Below, piece by piece: positions 29,717 through 38,971 of a stretch of DNA of 64,000 nt. The translations under genes were made by a program, and so were the position numbers. Source of the DNA: Longimonas halophila (GTDB lineage: Bacteria; Bacteroidota; Rhodothermia; Rhodothermales; Salinibacteraceae); assembly GCF_002554705.1 (NCBI RefSeq), contig NZ_PDEP01000015.1, positions 1-64,000 of the forward strand, written 5' to 3'. Within the stretch, counting starts at the first letter, position 1, and every line of letters begins with the position of its first letter. A model generated the notes under the pieces. The model was given only the letters and a program-made list of their open reading frames with translations. It was not told the DNA's origin and made no database searches.

Positions 29717-30703
29717 ATGTCCCACGCTGCCCACATTATCGGAACCGGCCTCTATGCCCCCGAGCATGTCGTTCCGAATCAATACTTTAACGATCTGTAC
29801 GGCGAGGATGTCGACAGCTTCTTGCGCAAACATCGCAACATCAAGGAGCGGCGCTATGCGACCAAGGACCAGGCTACGTCCGATCTGGCGGTGCAGGCGG
29901 CGCAGCAAGCGCTTGAGCGGGCGGGATGCGACGCTTCTGATATCGACCTGATTGTGCTCTCCACCGACACGCCGGACTTCCTCTCGCCTGCTACGTCTGC
30001 GGTGGTGCAGGATAAGCTCGGCACATCAAACGCGGCTACGTTCGACGTAAACACGGCCTGCGCGGGCTTCGTGACGGCGCTCGACACCGCGCGTAAGTTC
30101 ATCGAATCCGACCCGCAGTACCAGCGCGTGCTCGTGATTGGGGCCTACCTCATGAGCCGCTTCATCGACTACGACCAGAAGAACACCGCCTCCCTTTTTG
30201 CCGATGGCGCGGGGGCAGTGGTGCTGGAACGGCGCGAGGGCGCTGGGGGGATTCGCACAGCGCGCCTTGACACGAAAGGCGAGTACCATGGCTACATGGG
30301 CATCTACACCGGCGGGAGCGACCAGCCCATCACCGAGCCCAACGGGCGTGTGCAGAAGCTGGAGTTCCGAAAGAAATTCCCCGACGGCTTCAACCCCGAT
30401 CAGTGGACGGCCCTGGTGCGCACGCTGGCTGGCGACCTGGAGGTGACGCCTGCAGATGTCGATCGCTACTTCTTTACGCAGATCAACATCACCAGCATCC
30501 AGGAGACGCTCGACCGGCTGGATCTGCCTGCTGAGAAAGCCCACAATGTGATGGACCGCTTTGGCTACACGGGCAACGCCTGCATTGCCATGGCGCTGGC
30601 TGATGCTGATGCAAAGAATCTGCTCTCAACGGGCGATCTTGTCTTCCTCATTGCTTCGGGTGGCGGGGCCTCCATTGCGGGGATGGCGCTGGAGTGGGGG
30701 TGA
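29717..30703 (+). CDS. KAS III (FabH)-like thiolase-fold enzyme lacking the catalytic His
   Basis: 328 residues from the Met at 29717 (MSHAAHIIGTGLYAPE). The nucleophile Cys is at 114 in NTACAGF and the conserved Asn at 287 in GYTGNACIAM. Where FabH has the catalytic His of HQAN, this protein reads TQIN (residues 254-257). Without that His a decarboxylating Claisen condensation of malonyl-ACP should be impaired. It may be an acyltransferase or a ketosynthase using another base. It is grouped with FabG upstream and an acyl-CoA ligase 2.1 kb downstream. Confidence 0.85.
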   Translation: MSHAAHIIGTGLYAPEHVVPNQYFNDLYGEDVDSFLRKHRNIKERRYATKDQATSDLAVQAAQQALERAGCDASDIDLIVLSTDTPDFLSPATSAVVQDKLGTSNAATFDVNTACAGFVTALDTARKFIESDPQYQRVLVIGAYLMSRFIDYDQKNTASLFADGAGAVVLERREGAGGIRTARLDTKGEYHGYMGIYTGGSDQPITEPNGRVQKLEFRKKFPDGFNPDQWTALVRTLAGDLEVTPADVDRYFFTQINITSIQETLDRLDLPAEKAHNVMDRFGYTGNACIAMALADADAKNLLSTGDLVFLIASGGGASIAGMALEWG

Positions 30704-30744
30704 GGTATCTGACTGTACAGGAGTGCTGCGCCTACCGGCGGGGT

Positions 30745-30772
30745 GTCCCTTTTGTCTTGATACAAAAGGGAC
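30745..30772 (+). terminator. Hairpin after the KAS III-like gene
   Basis: GTCCCTTTTGT (30745-30755) and ACAAAAGGGAC (30762-30772) form a perfect 11-bp stem with a 6-base loop, 42 nt after the stop codon. It is followed by A residues rather than T on the plus strand, so it is a factor-dependent or weak terminator here; read in reverse it has a good U-run. Confidence 0.55.
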
Positions 30773-30790
30773 TGAAAAAATCAAGGCGGT

Positions 30791-30915
30791 GAAGAAAACG
30801 CCTGATGTCGGCTCTGTTCGCGCTGAAATTTATCGAACTCATTCGCTGACGCGCACTCAAACAAGATAAATTTCGGTCGCGCCCTCTGTGCCTCCATCCG
30901 GGCGGCGTTTTCTTC
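30791..30915. repeat. Nested palindromic element
   Basis: Outer arms GAAGAAAACGCC (30791-30802) and GGCGTTTTCTTC (30904-30915), inner arms GAAATTTATC (30825-30834) and GATAAATTTC (30865-30874), both pairs perfect. The 125-bp unit can fold into a long interrupted hairpin and has no coding frame of interest. Only one copy is seen in the window. Confidence 0.65.
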
Positions 30916-30980
30916 AAGGCCAGGCGTTCTCTGCAACGCTGGTCTGCTTACCTCCTTTTGGGCTATGCCCTCTGTAACCG

Positions 30981-31050
30981 TCTGTCATGGTGAGCGGAAG
31001 GCGACGAAGGAGCCGAGAGTCGAACCATCATCTCCTTGGCGTTCAGCAGA
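30981..31050 (+). repeat. Short interspersed repeat, family B copy 2
   Basis: 70 bp beginning TCTGTCATGGTGAGCGGAAG and ending GGCGTTCAGCAGA, about 90% identical by eye to 5254-5320, in the same orientation. The stretch after it (about 31075-31125) contains a further inverted pair, ATCTGCTGAGTGCAGAT. Confidence 0.8.
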
Positions 31051-31204
31051 TACGGCGGGAGACAGAAGAACTTGCCTACTTTGGAGGAGACCTTCCGACG
31101 ACCCATCTGCTGAGTGCAGATGCCACGCTCAAGGAGACATTAATCGTGACGGGATGGTGCTGTACCCCACAACGTGAGTTATCCAACCTACGCAACATAC
31201 TACC

Positions 31205-32734
31205 ATGGACCTCTCCGCATTTGGCGAAACCGGCTTTGCGTGGATTTTCTTCGGCATCTACCTGGTGCTCGTGAGCCTGGCTGCGTTCGTGGGGATTAAG
31301 AAGATGAGCGGCTTCGCCTCGTTTTCCGTCGGCAGCCGCAACGTAAGCCCCGTATTCGTAGGCATGTCCCTCGCGGCCAATCTGACCAGCGCCGCCACGT
31401 TCATCATCAACCCCGGACTCATCTACCTGTACGGCGTCTCGGGTGTGCTGGGCTACGCGGTGGCCATGCCGCTGGGCGTGTTTGTGGGACTCATTGTCTT
31501 CTCGAAAGCCTTCCGCACCGTGGGCGACGAGGTGACTGCCCTCACCGTGCCGCAGTGGATTGGTGACCGCTTCAACGACCGGCGCCTCACCATCTTCTTT
31601 GCCGTGGCCAGCCTGCTGCAGATCGCCTTTCTCGTGCTCATCACGGTCGGACTCTCGCGCGTCCTGGCCAGCGTGCTCGGCGTAGATGTCTTCCTGGCGA
31701 TGGCGTTCGTCATCATCTTCCCGCTCATCTACATCATGTTCGGCGGGGCCAGCGCCCACACGCTCACCAACTCCGCTCAGGCCATGATTATGATGGTCGT
31801 AGCCGTGATTCTCCTGGTCTCCGGCGCGCCCTACTTTGCCGATGGCATCAGCGGCTTTCTTGGGCAACTTGCCGACATCGACCCGGTGCTCGCGCAACCC
31901 ACCAATCCCGAGAGCCTGCTCTTTCGCGACTACTTTGAGGTGCTGGCGTGCAACTTTCTAATCGGCATCGCCATCATCAACCAGCCGCACGTCATGTCGA
32001 AAGCGCTCTACCTGAAGAGCGCGCGCGATGTGAACAAGTATCTCGTGAGCGGCATCCTCGTGCTCATCCTGTTCTTTGCGGTGATCCTCGTCGGCCTCTA
32101 CGCACGGCTGCTCATGCCCGAAGCCGCCAGCATGATGCCCGACGAGGTCGTGCCCACCTACATCGTGGAGGTGTTTGGTCCGTTCGTGCGCGCGGTCATT
32201 CTCATCGGACTCGTAGCCGCGGGCTTTTCCACCATGGAGGGTCTCCTCGTCGCCCTCTCCACCATCTTCTCGAACGACGTCTACCGCGTCATCGCCAAAC
32301 GCGCAGGCACGCTCTCCGACGACGAAATCGAGGCCCGCAGCGTACGCTACAGCCGCTATTTCCTGATTGCCCTGGCGCCTGTGGTCGCGCTCATCTCGTA
32401 CGGGCAGATCACCAACCCCGAGCTCTCCGTGGCCATTCTCGGACAAAACGGCGTGTATGCGCTCTTCTCGGCCACGTTTGTGCCCATTCTGTTCGGCATC
32501 TTTGCGCGCGGCGTGCCCAAAACCGTCGTGCTCGTATCCGCCACCACCGCCCTGGTCGTGCACTTTGGCATGTACTACGGCGAGATCACGATGTACGCCA
32601 ACAACCCCGCCGTGCCCGCCACCGCCGCGCTGCTCACCAGCACTGCTGTTGCCCTCATGGGCTATTGGATCTGGGGCCAACCCGCCCTGCCCGATCCCAC
32701 CGAGGAGGCCACTGAAGCCGAAGCTGGTGCATAG
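31205..32734 (+). CDS. Sodium/solute symporter (SSS family)
   Basis: 509 residues with about 13 hydrophobic segments. FASFSVGSRNVSPVFVGMS and the TM1-TM3 pattern LAANLTSAATFIINPG match the sodium:solute symporter family (proline, pantothenate, sugar and carboxylate carriers). The VVIL-type conserved TM5 region reads AQAMIMMVVAVILLVSGAP. The substrate cannot be told; the following acyl-CoA ligase gene (90 nt on) suggests an organic acid, which is inference. Confidence 0.9.
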   Translation: MDLSAFGETGFAWIFFGIYLVLVSLAAFVGIKKMSGFASFSVGSRNVSPVFVGMSLAANLTSAATFIINPGLIYLYGVSGVLGYAVAMPLGVFVGLIVFSKAFRTVGDEVTALTVPQWIGDRFNDRRLTIFFAVASLLQIAFLVLITVGLSRVLASVLGVDVFLAMAFVIIFPLIYIMFGGASAHTLTNSAQAMIMMVVAVILLVSGAPYFADGISGFLGQLADIDPVLAQPTNPESLLFRDYFEVLACNFLIGIAIINQPHVMSKALYLKSARDVNKYLVSGILVLILFFAVILVGLYARLLMPEAASMMPDEVVPTYIVEVFGPFVRAVILIGLVAAGFSTMEGLLVALSTIFSNDVYRVIAKRAGTLSDDEIEARSVRYSRYFLIALAPVVALISYGQITNPELSVAILGQNGVYALFSATFVPILFGIFARGVPKTVVLVSATTALVVHFGMYYGEITMYANNPAVPATAALLTSTAVALMGYWIWGQPALPDPTEEATEAEAGA

Positions 32735-32824
32735 CTGCTGCCCCGTGCGGGCACATCGCCGATGTGGCCCCAACGAGCGCCCCAACGAGAAGCCCCCAGC
32801 TAACGCCCAATCTCACGCCGCCCC

Positions 32825-34324
32825 ATGATTCGTACCGACTGGACCGCCCGCCACGCGCGCTACACGCCCGATGCTCCCGCCCTCGTCTGGGCGCCCACCG
32901 GACGCATCTACACGTATGCCGATCTGCACCAACAGGGCGAGAAGCTGGCGCACCAACTCCACACGCAACACGACCTCGAACCGGGCGACCGCATCGGCAT
33001 CCTGGCCGAAAACAGCGTCGAGCACATGCAGCTGTTCGTGGCCGCCCAAAAGGCTGGATTCGTGCTCGTGCCGCTCAACTACCGGCTCACCGCCTCCGAA
33101 CTGCAATATCTGGTAGACGACAGCGCGCCCTCCGTATTGTTTTTTGGGGATGCGCAGGCCGAAACCGCCCGCACACTCGATCACAGCTTCGATGGGCGTC
33201 CCCTGCACGACGTATCGGCCCTCATCGACGACACACCGGCTCCCATCCAGCGCCCTGATGCATCCCCCACGCTCGATGATCCGCTGATGATTCTCTACAC
33301 CTCGGGCACGACCGGACGCCCGAAAGGCGCGATCATCTCGCACGGCATGCTCTTCTGGAACGCCGTAAACACCGAAATGCGCCTGGACCTCACCAGCGCC
33401 GACCGCTCCTTCAACGCCGCCCCGTTCTACCACACCGGCGGCTGGAACGTACTGCTCACGCCCTTCCTCTTGCACGGCGCCACCACGCACCTGTATCCCG
33501 ACTTCGATGCCGATACCCTCCTCCGCGACTGCGACACCGAAGACTACACGATTCTGTGGGGCGTGCCCACCATGCTCAAACTGATGTCCGACAGCGCCGT
33601 CTTCGACGAGGTCACGCTCGACACCATACGCTACGCCATCGTCGGCGGCGAGGCGATGCCCGAACCGTTGATTCGCACGTGGCAGGCCAAGGGCGTGCCC
33701 ATTCGACAGGGCTTCGGCATGACCGAGGTCGGCGTAAACTGCTTCTCGCTGCCCGCCCGCGATGCCCTCCGCAAGATCGGCTCCATCGGCTTCCCCAACT
33801 TCTACATCGACACCAAGGTGGTCGACGATGTGGGCGCGGAGGTGCCCCCCAACACCACGGGCGAGCTGCTCATGCGCGGCCCGGTCGTCACGCCCGGCTA
33901 CTGGCAGGACGCCGGCGCCACCGCCGAGGCCATCGACGCCGACGGTTGGTTCCACACCGGCGATCTGGTTGAGGTGGATGAGGAGGGCTACTTCTTTGTC
34001 GTGGGACGCAAGAAAGAGATGTACATCAGCGGCGGCGAGAACGTGTATCCGGCAGAGATCGAAGCCGTGCTGCACGAGCACGAGGGCGTGGAGGAGGCCG
34101 CTGTCGTGGGCGTGCCCGACGACCAGTGGGGCGAGGTCGGCGCTGCATTCGTATCTGGTACACAGCTGGATGCCGACGCCCTGCGCGCGCACTGCACAAC
34201 GCATCTGGCGCGCTACAAAGTGCCCAAATACATCGAGATCCGCGACGCCCTCCCCAAAGGCCACAGCGGCAAAATCCAGAAGACCGCGCTGCAAGAGCAG
34301 TTTTCAGCGGCAGCGCAAACGTGA
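32825..34324 (+). CDS. Acyl-CoA synthetase / AMP-dependent ligase
   Basis: 499 residues. ANL-superfamily motifs: the phosphate loop YTSGTTGRPKGA (about 158-169), QGFGMTEVG (about 295-303), GWFHTGDLVEVDEEGYF with the conserved Asp, and PKGHSGKIQKTAL holding the C-terminal catalytic Lys. It activates a fatty or aromatic acid as the CoA thioester via an acyl-AMP. The symporter gene just upstream may bring in the acid. The leader is pyrimidine-rich and lacks a Shine-Dalgarno sequence. Confidence 0.92.
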   Translation: MIRTDWTARHARYTPDAPALVWAPTGRIYTYADLHQQGEKLAHQLHTQHDLEPGDRIGILAENSVEHMQLFVAAQKAGFVLVPLNYRLTASELQYLVDDSAPSVLFFGDAQAETARTLDHSFDGRPLHDVSALIDDTPAPIQRPDASPTLDDPLMILYTSGTTGRPKGAIISHGMLFWNAVNTEMRLDLTSADRSFNAAPFYHTGGWNVLLTPFLLHGATTHLYPDFDADTLLRDCDTEDYTILWGVPTMLKLMSDSAVFDEVTLDTIRYAIVGGEAMPEPLIRTWQAKGVPIRQGFGMTEVGVNCFSLPARDALRKIGSIGFPNFYIDTKVVDDVGAEVPPNTTGELLMRGPVVTPGYWQDAGATAEAIDADGWFHTGDLVEVDEEGYFFVVGRKKEMYISGGENVYPAEIEAVLHEHEGVEEAAVVGVPDDQWGEVGAAFVSGTQLDADALRAHCTTHLARYKVPKYIEIRDALPKGHSGKIQKTALQEQFSAAAQT

Positions 34325-34420
34325 CGGCATCCCAGCCAAGTCATTCCGATCTCGACAGCAGTCGGGAGACGAATCTCCTGCACCCATGATTTACCCAGAT
34401 GTGTCGCCGTATCAACCGCC

Positions 34421-34484
34421 CAGGGAGATGGTTCCTCCGACAGTGGGCGGAGCCACAGGGGGCGGGACTGCGCTCACCATGACA
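34421..34484 (-). repeat. Short interspersed repeat, family B copy 3 (diverged)
   Basis: On the minus strand it begins TGTCATGGTGAGCGCAG and keeps GGAACCATCTCCCTGGGCGG, so both ends match the copies at 5254 and 30981 while the centre differs. It lies in the 258-bp gap between the ligase and the hydrolase genes. Confidence 0.6.
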
Positions 34485-34582
34485 TGCTTCGTCGGAGGAT
34501 AGTCGCCCCCGGACATAAACACTCCTGCATCCACCACACGCTAATTTTGCTACCCTTCGCCTCCACAAAACCCAACGCACCC

Positions 34583-35530
34583 ATGCTTCGCCTTGCCGTC
34601 CTCCTTATCGGATGCACCGCCCTGTTCGCCATGCCCGCCACCGCCCAATCGCCCGAAGTTGAGCCGCTGCCGCACTACCCGGAGCACGCCCTCGAAACCG
34701 TTGTCGTTGACAATGACACGCTCGCCTACCTCGACACCGGCGGCGACGGCCCGCCGCTTGTGCTGGTGCACGGGCTTGGCTCCAACCTCTCGCTCTGGCG
34801 CGACCACATCGAACCGCTCTCCGCAGAGCACCGCGTGCTGGCGCTCGACCTGCCCGGATTCGGTGTGTCGAGCAAGCACGACGTATCAGGGCGCATGACG
34901 GACTTTGCGGATTCGGTGCGTGGGTTCGTGGATGCGCTGGACCTGGCACCCGTCACCTACGTGGGCGTGTCGATGGGCGGGCAGATCGGTCTTACGCTGG
35001 CACTGGGGGCGCCTGAGGTGGTGGAGCGTCTGGTGCTGGTGTCGCCCGCAGGCATCGAAACGTTCACTGACGAGCAGGCCGAGGCGCTGCGCCAGACGAT
35101 GACACCGCAGGCCATTGCCAGCGCCGATTCGTCAGCCATCCAGCAGAACACCGCCGCCAACTTTGCAAGCTGGTCCGACGACTACGCCTGGCTCATCGAA
35201 CAGCGCCATGCCCTATCCGAGCGCGACGACTTCATGTCGTATGCGCGTGCTAATTCGGCCTCGGTCGCTGGGATGGTCGATGAGCCCGTGTACGACCGCC
35301 TTGGCGATGTAGATCAGCCCACGCTTGTGCTCTACGGTACTGGCGACAAGCTCATTCCCAATCCGTATCTGAATCCGCAGTGGGATACGCAAGCCATCGC
35401 TCAGCGCGCCGAGGAGGCGCTGCCCAATGCAGATGTGCATTTGGTCGACAACGCCGGACACCTGCTTATGATGGAGCAGCCTGAAGTCTTTCGGGAGCAT
35501 GTGCGGGCATTTCTGGAGGTGCAGAAGTAG
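34583..35530 (+). CDS. Exported alpha/beta hydrolase
   Basis: 315 residues from the Met at 34583. A signal peptide MLRLAVLLIGCTALFAMPAT ends near residue 22 (ATAQS). Catalytic features: oxyanion loop LVHGLGSN (61-68), nucleophile Ser in GVSMGG (about 131), Asp in LYGTGDKLIPNP and His in NAGHLLMMEQP near the end. Probably an esterase or lipase acting in the periplasm or outside. It follows the acyl-CoA ligase, so an ester-to-acid-to-CoA route is conceivable. Confidence 0.88.
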   Translation: MLRLAVLLIGCTALFAMPATAQSPEVEPLPHYPEHALETVVVDNDTLAYLDTGGDGPPLVLVHGLGSNLSLWRDHIEPLSAEHRVLALDLPGFGVSSKHDVSGRMTDFADSVRGFVDALDLAPVTYVGVSMGGQIGLTLALGAPEVVERLVLVSPAGIETFTDEQAEALRQTMTPQAIASADSSAIQQNTAANFASWSDDYAWLIEQRHALSERDDFMSYARANSASVAGMVDEPVYDRLGDVDQPTLVLYGTGDKLIPNPYLNPQWDTQAIAQRAEEALPNADVHLVDNAGHLLMMEQPEVFREHVRAFLEVQK

Positions 35531-35532
35531 CC

Positions 35533-36078
35533 TCAACGCAGCTTGCCAATGACGAGTCCGACGGTTGCTCCAGCGAAGGAGTCCTCAGGATTGACATTGG
35601 CGTGCCCTCCAATCTTGAGGCCCAGCCAATCGATTGGGCGGTAGGGAATCGTAAGGTAAAGGGTAGCCTGAACGGGCACCCCGACAGTGGTCCAGTTGAC
35701 CGGTCCAGAGCCAGATAAGGAGCCCTCTCGTTCCCATACCACGGCGACGCCAGTCCCTCCGGAGGCATGGCCCCAGTCCCAGTTTATCATTCTTCCGTAT
35801 AAGGGAGCGAGCTCGTACCGAGCATCTGAAAAGAAGCCTTCAGACGTACCGATAAAACGAAGTCCAAAGAGATGGGACGAACGGGCGTAATTCAGGCTCA
35901 GAAGTGTTGCTCCCTCGTCGGGAGTTGTAGGTCCGCCTTCGAAACTGAGCCACGCCCGAATATCTTTGTTATTCTGCGAGGAGACCGAGGTGGAATCTTG
36001 GGCCGATGCCACGCCCGTGCCTCCCATACAGATGATGATCGAGATTGCGAAAACAGCGTTCTTTATACATGAACTCAT
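35533..36078 (-). CDS. Exported hypothetical protein, possible outer-membrane barrel
   Basis: 181 residues from the Met at 36078 (MSSCIKNAVFAISIIICMGG) with a signal peptide ending at VASAQ. The mature protein alternates polar and hydrophobic residues in strands (ATLLSLNYARSSHLFGLRFI, VGVPVQATLYLTIPY), consistent with a small beta-barrel. No family is recognised. It converges with the hydrolase, with 2 nt between the stop codons. Confidence 0.62.
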   Translation of the reverse strand: MSSCIKNAVFAISIIICMGGTGVASAQDSTSVSSQNNKDIRAWLSFEGGPTTPDEGATLLSLNYARSSHLFGLRFIGTSEGFFSDARYELAPLYGRMINWDWGHASGGTGVAVVWEREGSLSGSGPVNWTTVGVPVQATLYLTIPYRPIDWLGLKIGGHANVNPEDSFAGATVGLVIGKLR

Positions 36079-36585
36079 GCTAACGTGCAGAACATCAAGA
36101 AGAGCAATGATCATTTAGAGCTTTCCCGCGCACTGCAACAGCCGTTCATGGCTACAGAGAATGCGCGTCTTCAGAATTAATCTACACATCTCGTTTCCTG
36201 GACGCAACACACAGATGGTTCCGCTTTCGAATACGACTGTATACGATTTTCGATACATGTGTAGATGATTCAGGCATTTGTCTTGTCCAAGGGGACCTGC
36301 GCAGTTGTAGCGCTCAAATCGGTATCTCGTCGCGAGGCTCTGTCTCGTGATGCAGTCATCCAGGGGCACAACAAGCATGACCCTTCGGGCCCCTCTGCCC
36401 CGAGTCCTCGCAAGAAATAGCGAAGATCTGAACGAAGTGTGTAACTCCTATCTAAGAATGCGTTGTGCTATACATCTGATTGCTGTTGAACATACAGAAA
36501 TGCTTGTTTATGCCCCTACACCGTCATCCCAGACGGATGCCGACAGCGGTCGGCAGGCGATCTGGGATGGAGGGATGCGTTAGCG
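36079..36585. other. Intergenic region with repeat remnants
   Basis: No credible gene. A block near 36329-36362 (CTCGTCGCGAGGCTCTGTCT) recurs inverted at about 58028-58056 and in degraded form near 62955-62975. Another small inverted pair, TCATCCCAGA with TCTGGGATG, is at about 36523-36580. Confidence 0.5.
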
Positions 36586-36748
36586 GAGTGAGTTCGCCCT
36601 CAAACGGCGAATGGATTACTTCGTGCGTCGCTTCGCTCGGCTCTGGATCAGCGGCGCCAGGGGCGCCTTGCCTGTCCTGAACTCGATTCAGGATCTGGAT
36701 GACGGGCGTTGGGGGGCTGGGCGACTTCTGAACCTATAGCACAACGCG
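36586..36748 (-). repeat. Interspersed repeat, family C copy 2 (inverted)
   Basis: About 160 bp that repeats 11231-11392 in the opposite orientation with only a handful of mismatches (shared minus-strand blocks TTGTGCTATAGGTTCAGAAG and CGCCCGTCATCCAGATCCTG). The two copies are the most similar long repeats I could find in the window. Confidence 0.88.
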
Positions 36749-36867
36749 CTCTAAGACGATTTTCTGGAATTCCAAATAGCGGTGCTTCACGCCTTTTGCT
36801 GCCCGAAACGTCTGCGTTGCTCTCCATTCCGAGCTACGGGACGGTTTTCTATTCCAAGGGAGCCCAA

Positions 36868-36913
36868 CAAAAAAAACCGCCGGAGCATCGCCTGTGCGGC
36901 GGCCCTCCGGCGG
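36868..36913 (-). terminator. Rho-independent terminator of glnA
   Basis: On the minus strand CCGCCGGAG (36905-36913) pairs with CTCCGGCGG (36877-36885), followed by a run of eight T. It lies about 57 nt past the glnA stop codon, an ideal intrinsic terminator. Confidence 0.9.
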
Positions 36914-36969
36914 TCGGTATGTGTACAGCGGATCGTGTGACACCGCTGCGTATCTCCTAAAACCAGACG

Positions 36970-38310
36970 TTAGAACGTTTCGAGGTAGCGCTCCAGCTCC
37001 CAGCCGGATACGGAGGCGAGGTACTCGGTGTATTCGACCGTCTTCGCCTCAATAAACTTCTCGCTAACGTGCGATCCGAGGGCGTCGAGGATGACGTCGT
37101 CTTCTTTAAGCGCATTCACCGCCTGCCCGAGCGTGCTGGGCAGCGTTTCGATGCCGCGCTCAAGGCGGTCGGCCTCGGTGAAGTCGTAGATGTTTTCGCG
37201 GACCGGTCCCGGTGCCTCCATGCCCTTCTCGATGCCGTCGAGTCCGGCGTGCAGCATCACGGCAAGCGCGAGGTACGGGTTGCATGAGGGATCGGGCGAG
37301 CGCAGTTCGATGCGCGAGGCCGCCGGTACGCGGGCGGCGGGCTTACGCACGAGGGCCGAGCGGTTCACGTCGCTCCATGCAATGTAGATGGGCGCTTCGT
37401 AGCCGGGTACAAGGCGCTTGTACGAGTTGACCGTGGGGTTGCAGATGGCCGTAATCGCAGGCGCATGCTCCAGAATCCCACCGAGGAAGGCGTATGCCTC
37501 TTCGCTCAGGTTGAACTCGTCGTCATCGTCGTGGAAGAGGTTGGTGCCGCCCTGAAAGAGCGACAGGTGCGTGTGCATGCCCGACCCGTTGATGCCGGAA
37601 ATAGGCTTCGGCATAAAGGTGGCGTGCACGCCGTGGAGTCCGGCCACCGCACGCACCACCGCGCGGAACGTGGCGATGTTATCGGCAGTGGTGAGGGCGT
37701 CGTCGTACTTGAAGTCGATTTCGTGCTGCCCGCGCGCCACCTCGTGGTGACTGGCCTCGACCTCAAAGCCCATTTCCTGCAGCATATAGATGATCTCGGC
37801 GCGAATCTCCTGCGCCATGTCTTTCGGACCCAGGTCGAAGTAGCCGCCCGCATCGTGCGTCTTAGTGGTAGCGCGGCCGTCCTCATCCTGTTCGAAGATG
37901 AAAAACTCCGGCTCGGGTCCGGCATTCAGCTCGTAGCCCATGTCCTTGGCCCGCTGGATGGCACGGCGCAGCACAAAGCGCGGATCGCCTACAAAGGGTT
38001 CGCCGGTGGTGGTGTTGATTACGTCGCAGATGAGCCGGGCCGACACGGTGCCGTCGGAGCGGCGGCTGCGCCAGGGCAGCACGGCAAAGGTATCCGGGTC
38101 GGGCTCCAGGCGCATATCGGACTCTTGAATCCGCACAAAGCCTTCAATGGAGGAGCCGTCGAAGTAGATGCCCTCGCTGAACGCTTTCTCGGCCTGGCCT
38201 GCCGGAATCGAGACGTTCTTGACGGTCCCGAGAATGTCGGTGAACTGTAGGCGCAGAAAATCTACGCCCTCTTCGTCGATGCGATCTAAGATGTCGGCTT
38301 TGGTCATCAT
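36970..38310 (-). CDS. glnA: Glutamine synthetase, type I alpha
   Basis: 446 residues (Met-Met start; either may be used). Motifs: DGSSIEGF (about 51-58), [11 protein letters not shown], and [20 protein letters not shown]. The C-terminal region reads [11 protein letters not shown] where adenylylated enzymes have NLYDLP, so this is the GSI-alpha type, controlled by feedback and not by adenylylation. It makes glutamine from glutamate, ammonia and ATP. The lrp gene lies 54 nt upstream on the same strand, so Lrp probably governs it. Confidence 0.95.
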   Translation of the reverse strand: MMTKADILDRIDEEGVDFLRLQFTDILGTVKNVSIPAGQAEKAFSEGIYFDGSSIEGFVRIQESDMRLEPDPDTFAVLPWRSRRSDGTVSARLICDVINTTTGEPFVGDPRFVLRRAIQRAKDMGYELNAGPEPEFFIFEQDEDGRATTKTHDAGGYFDLGPKDMAQEIRAEIIYMLQEMGFEVEASHHEVARGQHEIDFKYDDALTTADNIATFRAVVRAVAGLHGVHATFMPKPISGINGSGMHTHLSLFQGGTNLFHDDDDEFNLSEEAYAFLGGILEHAPAITAICNPTVNSYKRLVPGYEAPIYIAWSDVNRSALVRKPAARVPAASRIELRSPDPSCNPYLALAVMLHAGLDGIEKGMEAPGPVRENIYDFTEADRLERGIETLPSTLGQAVNALKEDDVILDALGSHVSEKFIEAKTVEYTEYLASVSGWELERYLETF

Positions 38311-38364
38311 ACGTGGCGTGTAGTCGTAAGGAATGCGAAAACAGGAGGATGCGCAGGGTGCGCA

Positions 38365-38859
38365 TCATGAGTCGGAGTCGTTGGGCGCAAATGCGTCCAT
38401 GGGTTCGGTGGGCACAGTACGGGTTTCCTTAAAGGAACTCAGCACAATGCTCGTGGAGGTGCCCGACACGCCCGGCAGCGCCTGTATTTGGGAGAGAAAG
38501 CGCTCCAACGTGGTGGTGTTTTTCGTGCGGATCTTGAGCACATGCGACCCTTCGCCGGTGATGGAATGCACCTCCAGCACTTCGGGCATGTCCGTAACCT
38601 CGTTCACAAACCGGTCGTAGTGCTCAGAGCCATCCACACGCACGCGAATGAAGGCGGTGATGTCGAGGCGCAGGCGCTTGGCGTCGATCACCGCATGGTA
38701 GCCCTTGATGATGCCGTGAGCTTCCAGCTTCCGCATCCGCTCGCTTACCGCCGACACCGACAGCCCCACCTCGTCGGAGATGGCGTTGCGCTGCATGCGT
38801 CCGTCACGCTGCAAGAGCGCCAGGATCTGCGCGTCGATCGTGTCGAGGCTGTATCCCAT
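38365..38859 (-). CDS. lrp: Lrp/AsnC-family transcriptional regulator
   Basis: 164 residues. The N-terminal helix-turn-helix is LDTIDAQILALLQRDGRMQR with LSVSAVSERMRKLEAHGIIK; the C-terminal RAM ligand domain covers about 65-145. Lrp proteins sense amino acids and form DNA-wrapping octamers. It precedes glnA by 54 nt, so it should control nitrogen assimilation and be co-transcribed with glnA. A promoter at 38895-38923 and a palindrome at 38954-38971 lie upstream. Confidence 0.92.
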   Translation of the reverse strand: MGYSLDTIDAQILALLQRDGRMQRNAISDEVGLSVSAVSERMRKLEAHGIIKGYHAVIDAKRLRLDITAFIRVRVDGSEHYDRFVNEVTDMPEVLEVHSITGEGSHVLKIRTKNTTTLERFLSQIQALPGVSGTSTSIVLSSFKETRTVPTEPMDAFAPNDSDS

Positions 38860-38923
38860 GAACCGTTTGCTTTATTATTTTTGGTTACAGGCTAACAATA
38901 CACGATTATTTTCGGCTTGTCAA
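38860..38923 (-). promoter_or_regulatory. Promoter of lrp-glnA
   Basis: On the minus strand TTGACA (38918-38923), a 17-bp spacer and TATTGT (38895-38900), 36 nt before the lrp start codon. This fits the primary sigma pattern closely and is one of the clearest promoters of the window. Confidence 0.7.
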
Positions 38924-38953
38924 GCATAAACAGAAAAAATATTGTGCAAAGGA

Positions 38954-38971
38954 TTTGGTAGCGCTTCCAAA
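38954..38971. promoter_or_regulatory. LacI/GalR-like operator upstream of lrp-glnA
   Basis: TTTGGTAGCGCTTCCAAA is palindromic over 18 bp except for one base pair. The core AGCGCT is shared with the sites at 26137, 26288 and 48226. It is about 31 bp upstream of the lrp -35 element, a position suited to activation or to looping. Confidence 0.55.

Noticed and set aside
32813..34294. 493-residue minus-strand frame opposite the acyl-CoA ligase
   Set aside because: The ligase has all ANL motifs; the antisense frame has no recognisable domain.
36115..36378. 87-residue minus-strand frame
   Set aside because: Cys/Arg-rich without pattern, overlaps recurring intergenic repeat sequence, and has no start or terminator signals.
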